NCBI RefSeq assembly: GCF_003990975.1
Contig: NZ_RZJR01000012.1
Span: 1-64,000 of the forward strand
Source of the DNA: Cohnella sp. AR92
GTDB taxonomy: Bacteria > Bacillota > Bacilli > Paenibacillales > Paenibacillaceae
Length of the DNA stretch: 64,000 bases
Direction of reading: 5' to 3'
This document shows, piece after piece, positions 9,209 through 17,828 of the stretch. The first letter of the stretch is position 1. Each line of letters opens with the position of its first letter. A program made the position numbers and the translations under genes. The notes under the pieces are model-generated. The model had not been told where the DNA came from. It ran no database searches and worked only from the letters and a program-made list of their open reading frames with translations.

Positions 9209-9234
9209 CATTAAAGGCATAGGAGACCTTCTAT

Positions 9235-10185
9235 ATGAGACAGCTTATCGCCAAGCGCCTGCTGCAGACGATCCCGCTCTTGTTCTTCGTATCGATCGCC
9301 TGCTTCGCCCTCATCAAGATGGCGCCGGGTGATCCGGTGCTGTCGTTCGTAACGCCGAACATGCATGCGGAGGATATCGAGCGCATCCGGCACAACCTGG
9401 GCCTGGATAAGCCCGCCTACGTTCAATATTGGCTCTGGCTTAAGGAGCTGTTCCAGGGCAACCTGGGGTATTCGCTCGTGAACCATCAGCCCGTCATGGA
9501 TCAGATTCTGGAGCGCCTTCCTGCAACCGCGGGGCTAATGGGCTGCTCCATCGCTCTAGCCGTGCTGCTGGCGATTCCTCTCGGCCTCGCCGCAGGCTCG
9601 AACCGCGACCGCTGGCCGGACAAACTGATCAATTTATTTTCCTATATCGGCATTTCCGTTCCGTTATTCTGGCTTGCGATCCTGCTGATCTATTTCTTCG
9701 CCATTCATCTTCATTGGCTGCCCAGCATGGGCATGCGGTCGATCGGCGTCGATTCCGCCAGCGACGTGATCAAGCATGGCATCCTGCCCTGCGTCGTGCT
9801 CGCGTTCGGATTCCTGTCGACCTACGTCCGTTACATTCGCTCCAGCACGATCGGGCAACTGAAGGAAGAATACGTTCAGATTCAGTACGCCTTCGGCTCG
9901 TCCAAGAAGACGATCGTCTTCCGCCATGTGATGAAGCACGTGCTTCTGCCGGTCATCACGCTTCTGGGCATGTCGATGGCGGATCTGGTGACGGGAGCGA
10001 TCGTGACGGAGACCGTCTTCTCGTGGCCGGGCATCGGTTCGCTCGGCATGACGGCGGTCAAGGGCATGGATTATCCCGTCATTATGGGGATTACGCTGTT
10101 CTCCGCGCTTTTCCTCATTATCGGCAACCTAATCGCGGACGTCCTGTACGGATTCGCCGATCCGAGAATCAAAGGAGCGAGGTGA
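9235..10185 (+). CDS. Oligopeptide ABC transporter permease, DppB/OppB type
   Basis: A 316-residue inner-membrane permease with the DppB layout: one N-terminal segment, a long outer loop, then five more segments. The N-terminus (RQLIAKRLLQTIPLL) and MAPGDP motif are hallmarks of this family, and the EAA-type coupling loop lies at about 215-235. It forms the channel with the next gene product. The distance to that gene is four bases. Confidence 0.92.
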   Translation: MRQLIAKRLLQTIPLLFFVSIACFALIKMAPGDPVLSFVTPNMHAEDIERIRHNLGLDKPAYVQYWLWLKELFQGNLGYSLVNHQPVMDQILERLPATAGLMGCSIALAVLLAIPLGLAAGSNRDRWPDKLINLFSYIGISVPLFWLAILLIYFFAIHLHWLPSMGMRSIGVDSASDVIKHGILPCVVLAFGFLSTYVRYIRSSTIGQLKEEYVQIQYAFGSSKKTIVFRHVMKHVLLPVITLLGMSMADLVTGAIVTETVFSWPGIGSLGMTAVKGMDYPVIMGITLFSALFLIIGNLIADVLYGFADPRIKGAR

Positions 10186-10189
10186 TCCC

Positions 10190-11035
10190 ATGAATCGGAC
10201 CAAATGGCGCAACGTCGGCCGCGAGCTCGTTCGGAACCCTATGGGAATCGTCTCGCTGGCGATTCTCCTAATCTTCATCTTGGGCTCCGTCTTCGCGTTC
10301 GTGTCCCCTTACGACCCTAACGCGCTTAACGCTCTTGAGCGCCTGCAAAGTCCGAATGCCGGCCACTGGTTCGGCACGGACGATTACGGGCGCGATTACT
10401 TCACCCGGGCCTTGTACGGCGGACGGGTCTCCCTGATGGTCGGCTTCTCCGCCATGATTCTGGCCACGACGATCGGCGTCCTCGTCGGCGTCGTCAGCGG
10501 CTACTTCGGGGGTTGGCTCGACAATCTGCTCATGCGCCTTCTTGAGGTTATTTTGTCCATTCCGACCTTCCTGGTCATGCTTCTGCTCAGCGTCTTCCTG
10601 AAGCCGGGACTCGGCAGCATCGTGTTGATCATCGGCCTGCTCATGTGGATGAACATGTCCCGGATCATCCGGGCGGAGACGCTGTCGATCCGCGAGCGCG
10701 AATTCGTGCTTTACGCGAAGGCGTCCGGACAGAGCAACTGGGGCATCATCGTTCGCCACGTGCTTCCAAGCCTCGTGCCCGTCATCATCGTCGCCGCTAC
10801 GAACAACGTCGCGTCCGCGATCATGATGGAATCGTCGCTCAGCTTCCTCGGCTTCGGGGTTCAAGCGCCGAACGCGACTTGGGGCAGCATGCTGAACAGC
10901 GCTCAGGGCTTTATCGCCCAAGCTCCTTACATGGCGCTCTTCCCAGGCGGCTTCATCCTGCTGACGGTGCTCAGCTTCAACATTCTGGGAGACATTCTGC
11001 GCGTCGGCTTCGAGCCTAAGCTCACCAAGAGATAA
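10190..11035 (+). CDS. Oligopeptide ABC transporter permease, DppC/OppC type
   Basis: The 281-residue protein has the OppC N-terminal segment (RNPMGIVSLAIL) and the HWFGTDDYGRDYFTR motif typical of DppC/OppC. The EAA loop (KASGQSNWGIIVRHVLPS) lies near residue 180. It would pair with the DppB-type permease. The start follows a GGAGCGAGGTGA site overlapping the end of the previous gene. Confidence 0.92.
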   Translation: MNRTKWRNVGRELVRNPMGIVSLAILLIFILGSVFAFVSPYDPNALNALERLQSPNAGHWFGTDDYGRDYFTRALYGGRVSLMVGFSAMILATTIGVLVGVVSGYFGGWLDNLLMRLLEVILSIPTFLVMLLLSVFLKPGLGSIVLIIGLLMWMNMSRIIRAETLSIREREFVLYAKASGQSNWGIIVRHVLPSLVPVIIVAATNNVASAIMMESSLSFLGFGVQAPNATWGSMLNSAQGFIAQAPYMALFPGGFILLTVLSFNILGDILRVGFEPKLTKR

Positions 11036-11055
11036 GCGAGAGGAGGTTACGAATC

Positions 11056-12054
11056 ATGGCAGACCGACTGCTTACGGTAGATAATCTGCAAGTCAGCTTC
11101 CACACCCGCGACGGGGAAAATAAAGCGGTGCGAGGGGTCTCCTTCCACATCGACAAAGGAGAAACGATCGGCATCGTCGGCGAGTCCGGCAGCGGCAAGA
11201 GCGTGACCGCGAAGGCGATCATGGCTCTGATCCCGCCTCCGGGCGAGATCGCCGGCGGCGACATTCGCTTTGACGGCGAATCGATCCGGGAGTTATCCGA
11301 GAAGCAATGGCGCCGCGTCCGCGGCAATCGGATCGCGATGGTGTTCCAGGATCCGATGACGTCCCTCAACCCGGTCAAGAAGATCGGGGATCAGATGACC
11401 GAGATCATCCGCCGCCACCGCCATCTCGGCAAGGCGGAGGCGCTGAAGGAAGCGATCGAGATGCTTCGCCAGGTCGGCATCACGGAGCCGGAACGCCGGG
11501 TCGCGCAATACCCGCACGAATTCAGCGGCGGCATGCGCCAGCGCGTCATGATCGCGATGGCGCTCTCCTGCCAGCCGGAGCTGCTTATCGCCGACGAGCC
11601 GACGACCGCGCTCGACGTGACGATCCAGGCGCAGATTCTGGATCTGCTCCAGGAGCTGAAGACGAAATCCAGCGCTTCGGTCGCCTTGATCACCCATGAT
11701 CTCGGCGTCGTCGCGCAGGTCTGCAGCCGCGTGATCGTCATGTACGGCGGCATGGTCATGGAAGAAGGAACGGTTGAGGACATTTTCTACCGTCCTAAGC
11801 ATCCTTATACCCAAGGGCTGCTGCGCTCCCTTCCGGAGCGCAAGGCCGGCTCGCGCGAGCGGCTCGTTCCGATCGAAGGGACGCCGCCCGACCTGCTGGA
11901 CCCGCCTCCCGGCTGTCCGTTCCAGGAGCGGTGCCCGCATGCGATGGCGAAGTGCTCGCAGCTTCCGCCGCACTTCGCGATCGGCGAAGGCCATCGTTCG
12001 ATGTGCTGGCTGAACGAGAACGAGGAAGGAGGCGCGGCGAATGGCGGACAGTAA
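11056..12054 (+). CDS. Oligopeptide ABC transporter ATPase, OppD/DppD type
   Basis: The 332-residue ABC ATPase has Walker A GESGSGKS near residue 40, Q-loop [12 protein letters not shown], signature FSGGMRQR near 160, Walker [13 protein letters not shown] and an H-loop His. The C-terminal oligopeptide-transporter extension contains [10 protein letters not shown], with Cys residues that in OppD/F relatives can hold an iron-sulfur cluster. It overlaps the partner ATPase gene by 14 bases. Confidence 0.93.
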   Translation: MADRLLTVDNLQVSFHTRDGENKAVRGVSFHIDKGETIGIVGESGSGKSVTAKAIMALIPPPGEIAGGDIRFDGESIRELSEKQWRRVRGNRIAMVFQDPMTSLNPVKKIGDQMTEIIRRHRHLGKAEALKEAIEMLRQVGITEPERRVAQYPHEFSGGMRQRVMIAMALSCQPELLIADEPTTALDVTIQAQILDLLQELKTKSSASVALITHDLGVVAQVCSRVIVMYGGMVMEEGTVEDIFYRPKHPYTQGLLRSLPERKAGSRERLVPIEGTPPDLLDPPPGCPFQERCPHAMAKCSQLPPHFAIGEGHRSMCWLNENEEGGAANGGQ

Positions 12055-12943
12055 CATTCTGGTGGACGTCCAAGGGTTGAAGAAGCACTTCGTGAAGAGC
12101 CGGGATGTCTGGGGGCGTCCGAACGACTTCCTGAAGGCGGTCGACGGAGTCAGCTTCCAGATTCGCCGCGGCGAGACGTTCGGGCTCGTCGGGGAATCCG
12201 GGAGCGGCAAATCGACCGTCGGCCGAAGCATTCTGAGGCTCTACGATTACACGGAAGGAAGCGTCCGCTTCGACGGACAGGACCTCTCCAAGCTGGGCGA
12301 GAAAGCGCTGAAGCCCTATCGCCGGAGGATCCAATCGATCTTCCAGGATCCGTATTCCTCGCTGAATCCGGGCATGAACGTGCTGGAGCTGATCGGGGAG
12401 CCGATGACGATCCACGGCCTCTATCCGAATGGCGAGGAGCGGAAGGAAGCCGTTCTGTCGCTGCTGGATAAGGTGGGGCTCAAGCGGGAGCATCTCTACC
12501 GTTATCCCCATGAGTTCAGCGGCGGACAGCGCCAGCGCATCTCGATCGCGCGAGCCCTGTCCGTAAGACCAGACTTCGTCGTCTGCGACGAGCCGATCTC
12601 GGCGCTCGACGTCTCCGTTCAAGCCCAGGTCGTCAACATGCTGGAGGACCTGCAAGCCGAATTCGGCCTCACGTACCTCTTCATCGCGCACGATCTCTCG
12701 ATGGTGAGGCATATCTCCGACCGGATCGGCGTCATGTACCGCGGCCGGCTGGTGGAGGTAGCGGAGAGCGACGAGCTCTACGGGAATCCGCTGCATCCGT
12801 ACACCCGGGCGCTGCTGTCGGCGATTCCGATTCCGGATCCGCATGCGACCCGGGAGAGAGTCCTCTTCAAGCCCGACCCGGAGAGTCTGGAGCAAGCCGT
12901 GCTAAAGGAAGTCAGTCCGGGCCATTACGTGGCCTTAGCTTAA
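12041..12943 (+). CDS. Oligopeptide ABC transporter ATPase, OppF/DppF type
   Basis: The 300-residue ABC ATPase has Walker A GESGSGKS near residue 52, [11 protein letters not shown], signature FSGGQRQR and Walker [12 protein letters not shown]. The C-terminal extension is shorter than in the OppD partner and lacks the Cys cluster. It would form the heterodimeric motor of the importer. The start overlaps the end of the oppD-like gene, which indicates translational coupling. Confidence 0.92.
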   Translation: MADSNILVDVQGLKKHFVKSRDVWGRPNDFLKAVDGVSFQIRRGETFGLVGESGSGKSTVGRSILRLYDYTEGSVRFDGQDLSKLGEKALKPYRRRIQSIFQDPYSSLNPGMNVLELIGEPMTIHGLYPNGEERKEAVLSLLDKVGLKREHLYRYPHEFSGGQRQRISIARALSVRPDFVVCDEPISALDVSVQAQVVNMLEDLQAEFGLTYLFIAHDLSMVRHISDRIGVMYRGRLVEVAESDELYGNPLHPYTRALLSAIPIPDPHATRERVLFKPDPESLEQAVLKEVSPGHYVALA

Positions 12944-12962
12944 GCGAGGAGGAATGGGAGAG

Positions 12963-13415
12963 ATGACGGACAAAGAAGCCAATCAGCGGATTAAGCTGTC
13001 CCAATGGGACGCTTTGCAGGTCGAGTCGCTTCGAGGGCTAGGCTGGTCGAACGAGGAGATCATCGAGAGAATCGAGCGTGGCGCCGAGCTGCCGAAGGAC
13101 GAGAGCGTCTTCCAGTTCAACTATGAGGATCTGGCGGCTTTCGCCAAACAAGAACCCGGGTTATTCCGGGCAGCCGTTCGCGAGGGATACCAGATCAAGT
13201 ACAACACCGTGCGCGGCATCCGCAGCTGGATCTGGGTGGCTTTCGGCTATGAGCCTCAGCTTGTGCTGGACGAAGGGCAGGAAGCCGTGCTGGCGGAACT
13301 GACCCCTGCCCAGCTTGAGCGGCTCCGGGATGTGCTGTCTTACGGCTGGAGAATCGTGCCGGAAGCGGAGGGCGGCGCAAGCGGTCCGTACCGGATCGAG
13401 CCGATTCAACGCTAA
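12963..13415 (+). CDS. Hypothetical protein, last gene of the peptide-transporter operon
   Basis: I do not recognise this 150-residue soluble protein. It is acidic and mostly helical in appearance, with no signal peptide, membrane segment or Cys cluster. Trp-rich patches (SWIWVAFGYEP near 90) stand out. It starts 19 bases after the OppF stop and ends before a terminator, so it is co-transcribed with the transporter. The ATG at 12963 is preferred over 12954 because AGGAGG ends ten bases ahead of it but touches the earlier one. Confidence 0.7.
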   Translation: MTDKEANQRIKLSQWDALQVESLRGLGWSNEEIIERIERGAELPKDESVFQFNYEDLAAFAKQEPGLFRAAVREGYQIKYNTVRGIRSWIWVAFGYEPQLVLDEGQEAVLAELTPAQLERLRDVLSYGWRIVPEAEGGASGPYRIEPIQR

Positions 13416-13435
13416 CCGCTTTAACATTAAGATGG

Positions 13436-13469
13436 AGGCCAACCCTGCGGATGGGTTGGCCTTTCTATT
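13436..13469 (+). terminator. Terminator of the oligopeptide transporter operon
   Basis: A perfect 10-bp stem, AGGCCAACCC / GGGTTGGCCT with loop TGCGGAT, is followed by a T-rich tail. Confidence 0.88.
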
Positions 13470-13511
13470 TATGGTATGCTTAGAACCAAAGCTGTCCTTG
13501 AAGGAGTACCC

Positions 13512-14069
13512 ATGAAGAATCTGCTCGTTACTGGCTACCGGGCTCACGAACTCGGCATTTTCAGCCAGAAGCACAAAGGAATCCCCTATATCAAACAGGC
13601 GATAGCGGCCAAGCTGATTCCGCTGGCGGAAGAAGGCCTGGAATGGGTGCTGACGCCCGGCCAATACGGAGTGGATCTGTGGGCGTGCGAGGTCGTCATC
13701 GAGCTGAAAAAGCAGTTCCCCGAGCTTAGGCTGTCGATCATGACGGCTTTCGCGAACCCGGAAGAGAAGTGGAAGGACGACCGCAAAGAGTATTATTTCG
13801 AGCTGCTCAAGCAAGTGGACTTCCATGCGCCGGTGAGCAAGCAGCCCTATAACGGAGTATGGCAATTCAAAGCCCGGGACGAGCTTCTGCTGCGCAAGTC
13901 GGACGGCATTCTGCTCGTTTATGACGAAGACTCGGGCGAAGCGAGCCCAAGGTACTTCAAAGAAGCGGCGCTGCGCCGGAACGCGAAGGACGGCTATCGC
14001 TATCTCTCGATCGGCGCGGAAGAGATCCAGAGCGTCGCGGAGGAGAATGAATCTCGTTATTTTGATTAA
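13512..14069 (+). CDS. ypsA: YpsA-family (SLOG) protein
   Basis: The 185-residue protein matches Firmicute YpsA (DUF1273) in length and motifs: an N-terminal VTGYRAHELGIF strand and loop, TPGQYGVDLWA near 53, and a DGILLVYDEDSGE nucleotide-binding segment near 135. The SLOG/Rossmann fold is thought to bind a nucleotide-like ligand. In Bacillus and Staphylococcus the protein influences cell division and oxidative-stress tolerance. It sits alone between terminated units. The start follows GAAGGAG. Confidence 0.9.
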   Translation: MKNLLVTGYRAHELGIFSQKHKGIPYIKQAIAAKLIPLAEEGLEWVLTPGQYGVDLWACEVVIELKKQFPELRLSIMTAFANPEEKWKDDRKEYYFELLKQVDFHAPVSKQPYNGVWQFKARDELLLRKSDGILLVYDEDSGEASPRYFKEAALRRNAKDGYRYLSIGAEEIQSVAEENESRYFD

Positions 14070-14173
14070 AATATAGCGACAATAGTCCTAATAATAGTAG
14101 AAATGATAGATGAAAATAATGGGACTCCGTGTTATGATCACTCCATAAGAACTATTTGGTTGGAGGGTTCCCT

Positions 14174-14593
14174 ATGCGGAATGGACCAGTGGTCGCTCAA
14201 TGCCCCGGATGCGGAAAGTTATATCAGTCAGCGAGCCCTCGCCCCCTATGCCAAGCCTGCACGGACAGCGAGAACGAGCTGATCAGCTCGATCGACCGCG
14301 AGATCAGGCGTAACCGGAACCTGAACAATGAGCAGCTCTCCGCGCTCACCTCGGTTCCGCTTCGGCAGATTCGCGCCTGGATTCGCGGCGGCCGAATTAA
14401 GATCTATGACGCACCGAACCTCTCGGATTCCTGCGATCTGTGTGCCGTGCCCATTCGCCACGGCAAGCTGTGCGTCGGATGTTCTACGCGAATCGAAGAA
14501 GCTGTGGCCCACGAATACGAGCAGGATCGTTTGATGAAGGAGCGGCTTCGGAACTCGCACAGCTACTTAACCAGAGCGGCATTCTCCCGCTAA
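14174..14593 (+). CDS. YvyF-like (TIGR03826) flagellar-operon zinc-ribbon protein
   Basis: The 139-residue protein has two zinc-ribbon halves: CPGCGKLY with CQAC at residues 10-30, and CDLC with CVGC at about 90-108. Between them lies a helical segment resembling a winged helix that ends in IRGGRIKIYDAPNL. This is the layout of YvyF, found in flagellar operons next to flgM. No flagellar gene lies nearby, so this is an orphan copy. The start follows GGAGGG; an in-frame TTG at 14156 precedes that site. Confidence 0.7.
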   Translation: MRNGPVVAQCPGCGKLYQSASPRPLCQACTDSENELISSIDREIRRNRNLNNEQLSALTSVPLRQIRAWIRGGRIKIYDAPNLSDSCDLCAVPIRHGKLCVGCSTRIEEAVAHEYEQDRLMKERLRNSHSYLTRAAFSR

Positions 14594-14620
14594 GGATAGA
14601 ACGGCGTCGGCCCATGACGC

Positions 14621-14658
14621 GGGACCATTCGGATGAATCCGGATGGTTCTCTTTTTTC
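14621..14658 (+). terminator. Terminator after the yvyF-like gene
   Basis: The stem GGGACCATTCGGA / TCCGGATGGTTCTC, with loop TGAA, runs into six T. Confidence 0.88.
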
Positions 14659-14738
14659 TATCCGCCTATCCCGCAATATAGGTTGCCACTTCCCCCTTGC
14701 TGGTCGGTATAATAGAAGAAATGCGAGGTGGAAAAGGG

Positions 14739-15752
14739 ATGGATGAACGCTATTCCCGTCAGATACTATTCTCCCCGATCGGAGAGAGCGGCCAGCGCAA
14801 GCTGGCGAACAGCGCGGTTTGCATCGTCGGGATGGGCGCGCTTGGCACGGTGCTGGCGAACCATATGGTGCGGGCGGGGGTCGGCCTTGTTCGCTTGGTA
14901 GACCGCGATTTCGTGGAAAGGAGCAACCTTCAGCGGCAGATGCTCTATGACGAAGCGGATGCCGAGCAAGGAACTCCGAAGGCGATCGCTGCGAGAGAGA
15001 AGCTGAGCCGGGCCAATTCCTCCGTACGGATCGATCCGATCGTGGCGGACGTGACGGCGATTAATGTCGAGGAGCTGCTCGACGGAATCGATCTCGTGCT
15101 GGACGGCACGGACAACTTCCAGACGCGTTATCTGCTGAACGATGCCTGCTTCAAGCGGGGAATCCCGTTCGCCTATGGAGGAGCCGTCAGCTCGCGCGGA
15201 ATGAGCGCGATTCTTGTTCCGGGCGCGACGCCTTGCTTGCGATGCCTGATGCCGGGATCCGCCGGCGGCGGAGAGACCTGCGACACGATCGGCGTCATCG
15301 CGCCGATCGTCGATATCGTCGCGTCTTATCAAGCGGTGGAGGCGTTGAAGTTCCTGGTGGGCGACGAGGCTGCCCGAAGGCACAGCTTGGTCAGCCTTGA
15401 TATTTGGCATAACCAGATTTTTGAGATGAAGCTGGGTTCGCCCTCCGAGACTTGTCCCTGCTGCGGGGAGGGGCGCTATCCCGCTCTTGAGGAGCCGCAG
15501 TTGGAGGAGATGCTCTCGCTATGCGGCAGAGAGTCGGTCCAGATCGCGGGTAAGCGTCCGTTCGATCTGGAGGAATGGAAGCGAAGGCTGGAGCCGGCCG
15601 CGGTTAGCGTCAAACTGAACCCTTATCTGCTTCGGGCCGAGCTGCCGGAAGGGGAGCGGCTGGTGATATTCCCGGAGGGAAGAGTGCTCGTTCAGGGAAC
15701 CTCCGATTACGTCCGCGCTAAGTCGCTTTACGCTCGCTATATCGGCTATTGA
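14739..15752 (+). CDS. ThiF/MoeB-family adenylyltransferase
   Basis: The 337-residue E1-like protein has RYSRQILF at the start, the nucleotide loop GMGALG near 31, DRDFVERSNLQRQ near 53, and a zinc site formed by CLRC and CPCC. The catalytic-Cys position is TCDT, near 180. Members adenylate the C-terminal Gly-Gly of ThiS or MoaD. About 80 extra C-terminal residues differ from the short MoeB form. No thiS or moaD lies close by. The start is chosen for the GAGGTGG site eight bases ahead; a TATAAT box lies at 14708. Confidence 0.85.
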   Translation: MDERYSRQILFSPIGESGQRKLANSAVCIVGMGALGTVLANHMVRAGVGLVRLVDRDFVERSNLQRQMLYDEADAEQGTPKAIAAREKLSRANSSVRIDPIVADVTAINVEELLDGIDLVLDGTDNFQTRYLLNDACFKRGIPFAYGGAVSSRGMSAILVPGATPCLRCLMPGSAGGGETCDTIGVIAPIVDIVASYQAVEALKFLVGDEAARRHSLVSLDIWHNQIFEMKLGSPSETCPCCGEGRYPALEEPQLEEMLSLCGRESVQIAGKRPFDLEEWKRRLEPAAVSVKLNPYLLRAELPEGERLVIFPEGRVLVQGTSDYVRAKSLYARYIGY

Positions 15753-15769
15753 GCACGAACCTGTTTTTT

Positions 15770-15798
15770 TTGACCGGGACCCCGGCATCACGTACAAT
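15770..15798 (+). promoter_or_regulatory. Sigma-A promoter of the CYTH-domain gene
   Basis: TTGACC (15770-15775), a 17-base spacer and TACAAT (15793-15798) lie 36 bases ahead of the start. Confidence 0.75.
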
Positions 15799-15833
15799 AC
15801 AATCAATTAAGTTGGCATAGGAGACGACGCGGA

Positions 15834-16328
15834 ATGGCGCTGGAGATCGAGAGAAAATTCCTGCTGAAGCAGACACCGGCCTGGCTGGTGGAGAACAACA
15901 TGATTCGCCCAATCAAAGAACAAAGAATCGAGCAGACATACCTCGCGATGGACGAGACCCAGGAGCTGCGGATCCGCCGGATTACCGATGTGCGGACCGG
16001 GCAGATGGAATACACCCATACGTTCAAGCTGGGCAACGGAATGACCCGCGAAGAGGTCGAATATTCCATCTCGGGAAGCATCTACGAGCAGGTCGCCCGC
16101 GCGTTCGGGGCTGTCCCGCTGACGAAGAACCGGATTACGGCGGAATGGCGGGACAAAGTGGTGGAGATCGACGTTTACGATCAGCTCGAGCTGACGGTCG
16201 TGGAGGTCGAATTCGACTCCGAGGAAGAAGCGAACTCGTTCGAGCCGCCGGAATGGTTCGGCAAGGATATCGGCGCAGAGAAACAATACAGCAACAAGAC
16301 GGTTTGGAAGCAGCTTCAGCAGAAATAA
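15834..16328 (+). CDS. CYTH-domain phosphatase-like protein
   Basis: The 164-residue protein opens with the CYTH signature ExExK (EIERKF at residues 4-9). Acidic and basic tunnel residues follow (LRIRR, EVEYSI, EIDVYD, VEVEFDSEEEA). CYTH proteins form a beta-tunnel that binds triphosphates with divalent metals, as thiamine triphosphatase, inorganic triphosphatase or adenylate cyclase. The short size suggests a simple triphosphatase. The small basic-protein gene follows after 52 bases. Confidence 0.88.
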   Translation: MALEIERKFLLKQTPAWLVENNMIRPIKEQRIEQTYLAMDETQELRIRRITDVRTGQMEYTHTFKLGNGMTREEVEYSISGSIYEQVARAFGAVPLTKNRITAEWRDKVVEIDVYDQLELTVVEVEFDSEEEANSFEPPEWFGKDIGAEKQYSNKTVWKQLQQK

Positions 16329-16380
16329 GGAGCCGCAGGACGGGGTTTCGATAAACGGAAGATAGGGGAGTTAGACAGGA

Positions 16381-16587
16381 ATGGAAGAGAAACAAGCAGG
16401 CGGCGAGCTATCGGCGGAACCGAAGAAGATCAGCTTGGCCGAAGCGATGAAGCGGAAGCTCGAGCAGAAGAAGCAGGCCCAGTACGGGGCCAAGGGCAGC
16501 ACGGATCACTATTCGACGGCGACGAAGAAGATGACCAGCCAGATCAAGAAGAAGCCGAACAACCAGAAGAAGCGTACGGGCGTATAA
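16381..16587 (+). CDS. Small Lys-rich protein of unknown function
   Basis: The 68-residue protein is very basic in its C-terminal half (Lys/Gln/Asn-rich, ending in QIKKKPNNQKK). It has no membrane segment. The ATG follows a GGGGAG site, and the position behind the CYTH gene suggests one transcript. RNA or ribosome association is only a guess from charge. Confidence 0.6.
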   Translation: MEEKQAGGELSAEPKKISLAEAMKRKLEQKKQAQYGAKGSTDHYSTATKKMTSQIKKKPNNQKKRTGV

Positions 16588-16746
16588 GAATCTTCCGCCG
16601 CTCTTGGGATTTGTGCAACCGGAGTGACCGGAGTCGATCTTGTGCAGCTCGCCTGTCGGCATCGCTGATTCGAGAGCGTCGCTTTCGCGCTGTGAAGGGT
16701 TTGTGTGTTGAAGGACGTTGAGGCCTATTTGTGATTCATCCCGATG

Positions 16747-17039
16747 AACCATTATCCCTTTCGATCAGAAACGGCAATTCCGCAGGAGGCGGCGAGGTTC
16801 TGAGCGGATGGGATAGCGGTACACGAACTGCTCGGGGAAGGCGATCTGAGCCGGGGGGATAGCGGTACGCGTACGGTTGGGGGTATCCAATCTGAGCCAA
16901 GGGGATAGCGGTTCGCGAACCTCGGCGCGAATCCAAACTGAGCGGATGGGATAGCGGTACATAAACGGTTTGGGGAAATACGGGCATGAACGGCGGCGAG
17001 AGGCCGGTCCTGAGTCGATGGGATAGCAGGTCGCGAGAC
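16747..17039. repeat. Array of the 31-bp 'CTGAG...GGGATAGCGGT' repeat
   Basis: Five direct copies of a unit with core CTGAG-N5-GGGATAGCGGT start at 16798, 16844, 16889, 16935 and 17007, and an inverted copy lies at 16747-16771. Gaps between the first four are only 14-16 bases and differ in sequence. The stretch 16588-17147 holds no convincing gene. The same repeat recurs near 34.1, 35.3 and 60.0 kb. Confidence 0.8.
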
Positions 17040-17147
17040 GAACCGAGAGATGTCCGTTAATCGCCGTAAAATAGAGAATCTTTATTTCCGCAATTAGTGG
17101 TAAAATAATCGAAGACCAAATGGAATTAACCAAAGGGAGTTTGAACC

Positions 17148-17816
17148 ATGATCCAGTTAAAAAGCACTCCGAACCACGCCGGACTGAGCCTTACGGGAAC
17201 GGTCCCGGAGCTTGACGCCCTGCTGAACGCTTTCAGCGTCGCGGCGGGAGACGGAGAGAACGCTCCTGCGGGGCTAGCCTCCGCCAGAAGCCGGGTGGTC
17301 GGATTGCATGATCGTCTGAACGATCAATTGCAAGCGCAGCGAGATCGAGACACCGAGAGCGTAACGGTCAAAGCCTATTGGCCGGAGACGATCTTCGTGT
17401 GGGTGGCGCTGAACAATTGCATTCGCCAATCGTACCGGAGCGCGAAGACGTCCGAGTGGGACCTCGCGGTGGCGGCGATTCGCAAGTTCCAAGGCCAGGT
17501 CGTCGATTGCCTGCGCTTGACGGTGAAGGACTTCTCCGCCGCAAGGGCCTTCCAGGCGCTTGGAACGCAGACTTTCCTGGAAGACAGCTTCATCGTTCAA
17601 TACGTGGACGAGCTGAACTGCCGGCATCTTGCGCTGAGCTCCGCCGAGAAGAGGCTGCAGAACCTTCCGGTCGTCGCGAAGCAAATCGCCGAGCAAGGCT
17701 CGGAATACCGCAAGTTCAAGCAATCGGTGCTCGACGCGGCCCGTCAGCATCAATGCTCCGTGGAAGAGATCGGAATCAATGCGGAATACCCGCAAGAATC
17801 AGATATTCTCTGGTAA
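17148..17816 (+). CDS. Uncharacterised protein, DUF6904-like
   Basis: The 222-residue soluble protein opens with KSTPNHAGLSLTGTVPELDAL, which resembles the start of DUF6904 proteins (short ligand-like strand, then helices). SARSRVVGLHDRL near 45 also fits that family. No catalytic motif is recognised. The start follows AAAGGGAG. It ends 12 bases before the alcohol dehydrogenase start and is probably in one operon with it. Confidence 0.6.
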   Translation: MIQLKSTPNHAGLSLTGTVPELDALLNAFSVAAGDGENAPAGLASARSRVVGLHDRLNDQLQAQRDRDTESVTVKAYWPETIFVWVALNNCIRQSYRSAKTSEWDLAVAAIRKFQGQVVDCLRLTVKDFSAARAFQALGTQTFLEDSFIVQYVDELNCRHLALSSAEKRLQNLPVVAKQIAEQGSEYRKFKQSVLDAARQHQCSVEEIGINAEYPQESDILW

Positions 17817-17828
17817 GGAGAGAGCGCG

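Noticed and set aside
16747..17039. Repeat array with regular spacing that might be a CRISPR
   Set aside because: The gaps are only 14-16 bases, the repeats drift in sequence, one copy is inverted and no cas genes are present.
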